Assembly: GCA_937918935.1 (NCBI GenBank) | Contig: CAKZSI010000015.1 | Location: 62,001 to 126,000, forward strand | Source: an uncultured Chloroflexales bacterium | GTDB lineage: Bacteria > Chloroflexota > Chloroflexia > Chloroflexales > Chloroflexaceae | DNA length: 64,000 nucleotides | Direction: 5' to 3' | In this document: positions 59,543 to 64,000 of the stretch, piece after piece | Layout: each line of letters starts with the position of its first letter | Position numbering within the stretch: position 1 is the stretch's first letter | The notes under the pieces: generated by a model | Told to the model about the DNA's origin: nothing | What the model saw: only the letters and a program-made list of their open reading frames with translations | Databases searched by the model: none | Translations under genes and position numbers: made by a program

Positions 59543-60659
59543 CGCTCATCACATCGCTCACAACACGATCGCGCCCGGCCCGTTTCGCCGCGTACAGGTT
59601 CTCGTCGGCGCGGTGCAGCAACGTCTCGCTGCTATCACCCGGCTGATACGCGGTAAGCCCAAAGCTGGCCGTAATGCAGGCGCCTCCGGGGACGACCACC
59701 GTTTGCAAGGTCACGCGAACCCGTTCAATAACATCGAGCGCCTGCCCGGCGAGCGTTTCCGGCAACAGAATAGCGTATTCCTCGCCCCCCCAGCGCGCGA
59801 GGCGGTCGGTTGCGCGCAGATGTGCGCGTACACTCTGCGCGACGGCTTTGAGCGCCTGGTCGCCGGCCAGATGGCCGTGGTGGTCGTTGATCTGCTTGAA
59901 ATGATCCAGATCGAACAGACACAGGCAGAAAGGGCGACCATGGTCTGCAACACTGGTGATCAGGGCGTTCAGTTCGCTGTAGAGCTGGCGGCGATTGGGC
60001 AGGCCGGTCAGCGTATCGGTGTGGGCGGTCGCTGCCAGCATCGCGTATTCTGTCTGGAGGCGGATAGTCCGGTTGCGATAACTGGCCAGAATGAGCATGA
60101 ACCCGAGCAAGACCCCGGTCATCGCGTAGGTCTGGATGATGAGGGCGCCGTAGCCATTGTCGTGGCCCTGCATGTTCCAACGTATCACCTGGGCGATCAC
60201 GATCATGAAGGAAAGGCCGTAGACACCCAGCGCAATCAGCACGCCGCGCCGGTTCGTGTAGAGATGGAAGGCCAGGACGCAGCAGACAAGCAAGAACCAG
60301 GTGTCATCGCCGATTGCTCCACGCAACGCTTCTTCAGGCGGAGTGTTGAACGCTGCCGGGAGGATGCTATTGAAGATCAACGACTGGAAGATAAAAAAGA
60401 GCAGCATGTGCTGCTCCAGCCGCTCGACAGGGACGCTTCCGCGGGCCAGTTTCCAGAGCACGACAGTGCTGAAACCGGCGAGCAGCATGTGGTTGAGCGC
60501 ATAGATCACCCGCTCGAGATCCGAGTATGCTGTAGCAGGGTCGAGCAGCACGTACTGGGCATAGAGCACCACCAGCACCCCGATCACACCGACAGCCCGG
60601 TAGATGCGTCGGCGCAGCGCCTCAAAGTGGATCCGTTCCTGCTCGATCAGATCGTCCAT
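59448..60659 (-). CDS. Membrane-bound diguanylate cyclase (GGDEF)
   Basis: A 403-residue protein. The N-terminal half has six or seven membrane helices (about 20-205). The GGDEF domain spans about 218-385, with TDTLTGLPNRRQLYSELNAL, then LFDLDHFKQINDHHGHLAGD and the active site RWGGEEYAILL. The I-site R-x-x-D (RATD) lies five residues before GGEEY, so product inhibition is likely. It makes c-di-GMP, perhaps controlling adhesion or gliding. ATG 60659 is preferred; a GTG at 60707 is possible. It overlaps the 3' end of the convergent hydrolase gene. Confidence 0.92.
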   Translation of the reverse strand: MDDLIEQERIHFEALRRRIYRAVGVIGVLVVLYAQYVLLDPATAYSDLERVIYALNHMLLAGFSTVVLWKLARGSVPVERLEQHMLLFFIFQSLIFNSILPAAFNTPPEEALRGAIGDDTWFLLVCCVLAFHLYTNRRGVLIALGVYGLSFMIVIAQVIRWNMQGHDNGYGALIIQTYAMTGVLLGFMLILASYRNRTIRLQTEYAMLAATAHTDTLTGLPNRRQLYSELNALITSVADHGRPFCLCLFDLDHFKQINDHHGHLAGDQALKAVAQSVRAHLRATDRLARWGGEEYAILLPETLAGQALDVIERVRVTLQTVVVPGGACITASFGLTAYQPGDSSETLLHRADENLYAAKRAGRDRVVSDVMSVREPPDRPGSRAATRETAPEPQSAGNGRSVE

Positions 60660-60888
60660 CTTCAGGCTGTTACCTGCTGACCGTGCCGCGCTGGATAAGT
60701 TTCGCACCTAATTCTACCAATTTCATAGCATCATAGCATCATTGCACTGGCTCAGCTCCACCCTCCCACGGCGCGACAGCTCCATAACGGCCTGTTTGGC
60801 GGTGCAGGGCTATGGATCTGAGCCAGGAAATGTGGTGTTGCCGGTGCACTACCGGATATTACCTGTGCCACAACGGGATCTCGGATCA

Positions 60889-60897
60889 ATTATAGCA
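60889..60897 (-). promoter_or_regulatory. Extended -10 promoter of the GGDEF gene
   Basis: On the minus strand TG-C-TATAAT, perfect extended -10, about 220 bp upstream of ATG 60659. No other gene lies between. Confidence 0.55.
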
Positions 60898-60957
60898 GCC
60901 AGCTATTACGGATTGCTCTATCCGCAGCGTGATGCGATCTGCGCAACTCATCACTCA

Positions 60958-61455
60958 TCACCGGCACTGGTCTGCAAAGGCCCGGTCAATCAACTCCTGC
61001 ATCCGCTGTACGTGGGAGCCGCGCCAGTAGATCTGCCCGCATACCTGGCAACGCCAGAACTCGTCGTAGTAGCGCCGGGTCTTTGGCTGTAGCTGATCGA
61101 GGATCTCGGCCCTGGACACCGGCGCTGTAAGGCCGTTGCAGCGGATGCAGCGCCGGAAGGGCCGCGCTAAGGCCCGCAGGCCGTAGCGCCGTACCACCTC
61201 ACGCAACTGCGCCTCAGGGATGGTGGCGCGGACGAACGCGCCGCAGGTCACCGCGCCGCACATCAGCAGCCGGACATCGCGAGTAAGCAGAACGCGCTCC
61301 TCGGCACCGGCAAGGGCGACCAGTCCAGCGTCACTCTGATCGTTGCGGTACAGGGTGTCGAAGCCGGGCATGCGCAGGTAGGCGGCGAGGCGCCCCAGGT
61401 GCACATCGCAGGCGAAGCGTACATCTTTGCAGACTGGCGCCGCCGTGGCCCGCAC
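60958..61455 (-). CDS. Mut7-C RNase-domain protein with zinc ribbon
   Basis: A 165-residue protein of the Mut7-C (DUF82, PIN-like) family, probably an RNase. The homology starts at VRFACDVHLGRLAAYLRMPG, with the first catalytic Asp in CDVHLG, then YRNDQSD and RVLLTRDVRLL. The C-terminal zinc ribbon has CIRCNG and CQVCGQIYWRGSH. No ATG precedes the homology; the GTG at 61455 is the nearest in-frame candidate. It overlaps head-to-head with the start of the adjacent hydrolase gene. The start is uncertain and the family firm. Confidence 0.8.
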   Translation of the reverse strand: MRATAAPVCKDVRFACDVHLGRLAAYLRMPGFDTLYRNDQSDAGLVALAGAEERVLLTRDVRLLMCGAVTCGAFVRATIPEAQLREVVRRYGLRALARPFRRCIRCNGLTAPVSRAEILDQLQPKTRRYYDEFWRCQVCGQIYWRGSHVQRMQELIDRAFADQCR

Positions 61456-62254
61456 ACCATTGTGCTGCTGCACGGCGCTGGCGGCGACCACAACGCATGG
61501 TGCACCCAGTACCCCGCCCTCCATGGCGCCGGCTTCTCTACCCTGGCCCTCGACCTGCGCGGCCACGGCTACTCGGATCGCCCCCGTAGCGCCGACGACT
61601 ACCGGCTCGAGCGCTTCGCCGAGGACGTCTACGATGTGCTCGAGGCCCTCCAGATCCGCGACTTCATCATGGTCGGCCACTGCTTCGGCAGCATGGTCAC
61701 AACCATGTTTCACCAGGCGCACCCACAACTCAGCAAGGGCTACCTGCTGCTCGACACCGCCGCCCGCGCCCCCGCCGCGCCAGGCTGGGTGGCAACCCGC
61801 GCGCCCCGGGTGATCAGGCTGCTCGGGCGGCTGCTCGAACTGCTTCCCGCCGACCGGCGCGCGCTGCTGCCCAACAACATGGACGCCTTCAAGGGCACGG
61901 GCGATATCCAGCTCAACCGGCTGATGGCCGACGCCTCACATACCACCCTGCGCGCATGGCTGATGGTCTACCGTGGCATCGCCCAGTACGACGGCGTGGC
62001 CTCCATGCGCTCGATGACCCGGCCAGTGTGGGTGGTAGTGGGCGAGTGAGGACACCGTGTTCACCATCGAAGACTCGAAAACTATCCAGCGCCACGTGCC
62101 CGGCTCACGGCTGATCACCGTGCCGGGGGTCAATCACATCATCGTGGTAAACAACCCCGAGGTGGTCGAGCAGGTGATCCTCGACTTCATTCGCGACACG
62201 GGAGTCCTCGACGAGCGCACGACCGTAGCGCCGGCCCACGCGACGGGGGCTTGA
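61399..62254 (+). pseudogene. Alpha/beta hydrolase, interrupted by a single frameshift
   Basis: The first frame (GTG 61399 to TGA 62047-62049) gives 216 residues: HTIVLLHGAGGDHNAW (oxyanion), LDLRGHGYSD, and nucleophile-elbow GHCFGS, where Cys replaces the usual Ser, then PVWVVVGE. The second frame continues EDTVFTIEDSKTIQRHVPGS, then RLITVPGVNHIIVVNNPEVV, giving the acid and His motifs up to 62254. Removing one T at 62047 joins them as VGEEDTVF. This is one gene with a +1 insertion, either real or a sequencing error. It overlaps the Mut7-C gene head-to-head. Confidence 0.8.
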
Positions 62255-62427
62255 CGGGGCGCTGCGTAGGGCCCCGCGCCCTGGCGGTCGTCCTGATCCC
62301 CGCGCTCTTCTATCTGTCCCTGTTCTGCCTGCTGATCGCCGCGTTCGTGGCCCTCACCGGGCTGCAGGTGAGCGCGTGCATGGGCGGGACACTACGGTTG
62401 TGGGGGAACCAGCATCCAGTCAGTCCT

Positions 62428-63402
62428 CTAAAACGGCGCCTGACACGCGGTAAATGCCGCCGAGACATTGCCCGCCAGGTTGATATCGTCCGGGTCGAGC
62501 ACCATAGCCGGCGCACCTGGAGACAGATCGAAGCTGTCCAGGTCGGCCCAGATGACATTCGGACTGTCGGCCAGTTCGAAATAGTAGCGCCGGTGGGTCA
62601 GGTCGCACACCGTGCGGTACTCAGTATTGTAGACCGAGCCAGCTTCTTTGTAGGGCGCGTCGAAGGGGACGGAGCAGTTGCGGATGATCCCCAACACCCT
62701 GGCCACAGCCTGCCGCAGCGACTCGGTCTCCCGCAGATGATAGAGGAAGAACGTGGCGCGCTGAAAGCGGTCTACGGGATTGACGTTTCCCGGCAGCGGT
62801 GTTTCGCGGGTGGCACTGGCAAGGTCGAGTTGCCGCACGAGGGCCAGTTGCTCGTCATAGGTGGGGTCATTAGTCATGACCCGAAACTCGCGCCCGTGAT
62901 GAATGACCGGCTTCCCGTCAATGTACTCGATGATCGCCGAGTCGCCGCTGGCGTCCTCGAGCGCGAGGTGCAGACTGGCCTCGCGGCCCCGAGCCTGAGC
63001 CTTCACCAGATGGTATCCTGCGTGCAACGCCAGGGCCTCCTCGACGGTCGCCGCGTTGTCGAGCAGGGCCTGCCCCCACACCCCCGAATGGAGCGCCGGC
63101 AGGTTCGGATCGCGCGGGCCATAGTCGGCAGCCGTCAGGTAGAGCAGGTGCATGGCGAGGCCGCGTTCGTTGAAGCCATCAAAGGAACCCAGGTCATAGG
63201 CCCCGGTGACGATGCTGCCATACTTCGAGGTCCACCTGACCGTGTTCTCGGCGATGAACCTCTGCGTACCCACCAGGCCACCATCGCGCGCTATCCCCCG
63301 CGGAAAGACGTAGAGCTTCGGCTCGGTGGACGTCGGCCAGTCCATCGACCTGCCAACCAGCAGTGCCGTCTTGTTGGTGTTCCAGAAGACTCGGGTGCAC
63401 AT
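62428..63402 (-). CDS. Choloylglycine hydrolase-family (linear amide C-N hydrolase)
   Basis: A 324-residue Ntn-hydrolase. It begins MCTRVFWNTNKTALLVGRSM, so Met removal exposes Cys2 as the nucleophile, as in conjugated-bile-acid hydrolases and penicillin V acylases. MDWPTSTEPKLYVFPRG (about 20-36) with the R/D-W motif and GSFDGFNERGLAMHLLYL (about 75) follow, then EDASGDSAIIEYIDGKP (about 150) and VMTNDPTYDEQL (about 175), all typical of the family. AGGAGG lies 6 nt before ATG 63402. No signal peptide, so cytosolic. Likely targets in this organism are acyl-homoserine lactones or other amides, not bile salts. Confidence 0.9.
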   Translation of the reverse strand: MCTRVFWNTNKTALLVGRSMDWPTSTEPKLYVFPRGIARDGGLVGTQRFIAENTVRWTSKYGSIVTGAYDLGSFDGFNERGLAMHLLYLTAADYGPRDPNLPALHSGVWGQALLDNAATVEEALALHAGYHLVKAQARGREASLHLALEDASGDSAIIEYIDGKPVIHHGREFRVMTNDPTYDEQLALVRQLDLASATRETPLPGNVNPVDRFQRATFFLYHLRETESLRQAVARVLGIIRNCSVPFDAPYKEAGSVYNTEYRTVCDLTHRRYYFELADSPNVIWADLDSFDLSPGAPAMVLDPDDINLAGNVSAAFTACQAPF

Positions 63403-63423
63403 AGGAGTCCTCCTACTAAACAA

Positions 63424-63791
63424 TGGTTTCCCTGCCCGGCACGTTGAGGGAGCGTTGGGAGGAGGTCGGAGGGCTGCGCCTTCCGCGATCGATTGATTCC
63501 GCCTGCGGCGGGCACACGCCCTGACGAAGACAGAACGGATCTACCGCCGCGGGCGGCAAGGAAACTGCGGGGAGGCTATGCATCACCGAACCCTTCCAAC
63601 GGTAATGTAGATCAGGGTATACTGGAGGGACAGCAGCCTTCCCAGACCCTCTTGATCAGTCCGGGGCACAGGGAAACCCGGTTTACCCGCGTGCAACCCG
63701 AGGGTTGCGCTACGCTTGATCTCCCGGCAGGCCGGGGCACAGGGAAACCTGGTTTCCCCATCTTGAAACCGACATCGAGGAGCAACGGCAC
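63424..63791. other. Intergenic region with palindromic repeats and candidate ettA promoter
   Basis: The 368-bp gap has no supported gene. It holds an imperfect GGGAAACCCGGTTTACCC copy (about 63671-63689), a perfect GGGAAACCTGGTTTCCC copy (63742-63758), a GGAGGGCTGCGCCTTCC hairpin near 63463, and a plus-strand TATACT (63618-63623) that could be the -10 for ettA. Confidence 0.6.
63742..63758. repeat. GGGAAACCTGGTTTCCC perfect palindrome
   Basis: Perfect copy of the dispersed palindrome about 34 bp before the ettA start, so within its leader. Confidence 0.85.
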
Positions 63792-64000
63792 GTGACCGAC
63801 AACAAGATCATCTACTCCATGATCCGCGTGGGTAAGGTCGTCCCGCCCAATCGCGAAGTGCTGAAGGACATCAGCCTCTCATATTTCTACGGGGCCAAAA
63901 TCGGCGTCATTGGCGCGAATGGCTCGGGCAAGAGCACCCTGCTCCGTATTATGGCCGGAGTAGATACCGACTTCAACGGCCAGACGGTGCTGGCGCCCGG
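63792..64000 (+). CDS. ettA: Energy-dependent translational throttle protein EttA (ABC-F), 3'-truncated by the window
   Basis: The first 69 residues of an ABC-F ATPase. IIYSMIRVGKVVPPNREVLK is the EttA-type N-terminus, followed by DISLSYFYGAKIGVIGANGS and Walker A GANGSGKSTLLRIM, then FNGQTVLAPG. EttA binds the ribosomal E site and gates translation according to ATP supply. It starts at GTG 63792, with GAGGAG 9 nt upstream. The rest lies beyond the window. Confidence 0.9.
   Translation, partial: MTDNKIIYSMIRVGKVVPPNREVLKDISLSYFYGAKIGVIGANGSGKSTLLRIMAGVDTDFNGQTVLAP

Noticed and set aside
62251-62430. Short hydrophobic plus-strand frame after the frameshifted hydrolase (RALAVVLIPALFYLSLF)
   Set aside because: It resembles the start of a membrane protein but continues only as antisense of the choloylglycine-hydrolase gene. 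Possibly a remnant, but too short to call.

Overview
The window is GC-rich, gene-dense bacterial chromosome, most likely from a filamentous phototroph of the Chloroflexota (order Chloroflexales, Roseiflexus/Chloroflexus relatives). The strongest taxonomic evidence is a full-length bifunctional malonyl-CoA reductase, the hallmark enzyme of the 3-hydroxypropionate bi-cycle. Lamin-tail surface proteins, a fused I+D chelatase subunit and a SulP-rhodanese fusion fit the same group. I see no tRNA, rRNA, CRISPR array, prophage or complete insertion sequence.

Layout. 1-5.4 kb: a SpoIIM-like membrane protein cut by the window edge, an MTHFR-like protein, class II fructose-bisphosphatase (glpX) and a SulP-STAS-rhodanese transporter. 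5.5-12.3 kb: a surface-glycan cluster (flippase, methyltransferase-like protein, three glycosyltransferases) with a Uma2 nuclease-like gene and a glycosyltransferase fragment. 12.4-18.7 kb: a secreted lamin-tail protein, a zinc-site-less ROK protein and an ABC exporter. 19-28 kb: a toxin-antitoxin pair, a candidate structured RNA, a YpdA-like flavoprotein, membrane proteins, two paralogous TPR-TM proteins and two small HTH regulators. 28.3-35.1 kb: mcr, an iron-type alcohol dehydrogenase and a Ser/Thr kinase. 35.4-44.1 kb: cell-shape and division block mreB-mreC-mreD-mrdA-minC-minD-minE, followed by a DUF2283-Era fusion. 44.6-52.4 kb: the I+D chelatase gene with an A10 tract, an S1-domain protein, rpmH-rnpA-yidC-jag and a PfkB kinase. 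52.4-64 kb: a KimA-like K+ importer with a leader attenuator, a second ABC exporter, a sirtuin, a flavodoxin-like protein, two alpha/beta hydrolases (one frameshifted), a diguanylate cyclase, a Mut7-C protein, a choloylglycine-hydrolase-like protein and the 5' end of ettA.

Functional themes: autotrophic carbon metabolism (mcr, glpX, MTHFR-like), rod/filament morphogenesis, envelope glycans and surface proteins, protein export and translation (S1, rpmH, rnpA, yidC, jag, ettA), and signalling (kinase, c-di-GMP synthesis, potassium import).

The most interesting signals are not whole genes. (1) The A10 tract in the chelatase gene lies exactly at the AAA+/linker boundary; a -1 slip reaches a stop after one more codon, so one gene could encode both the small and the medium subunit. 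(2) The kimA leader has mutually exclusive antiterminator and terminator stems. (3) A three-way-junction RNA with its own promoter and U-tract lies after the toxin gene. (4) A duplicated 39-bp promoter module precedes mreB. (5) Several dispersed palindromic repeat families, one with about 20 copies, fill nearly all the intergenic space.
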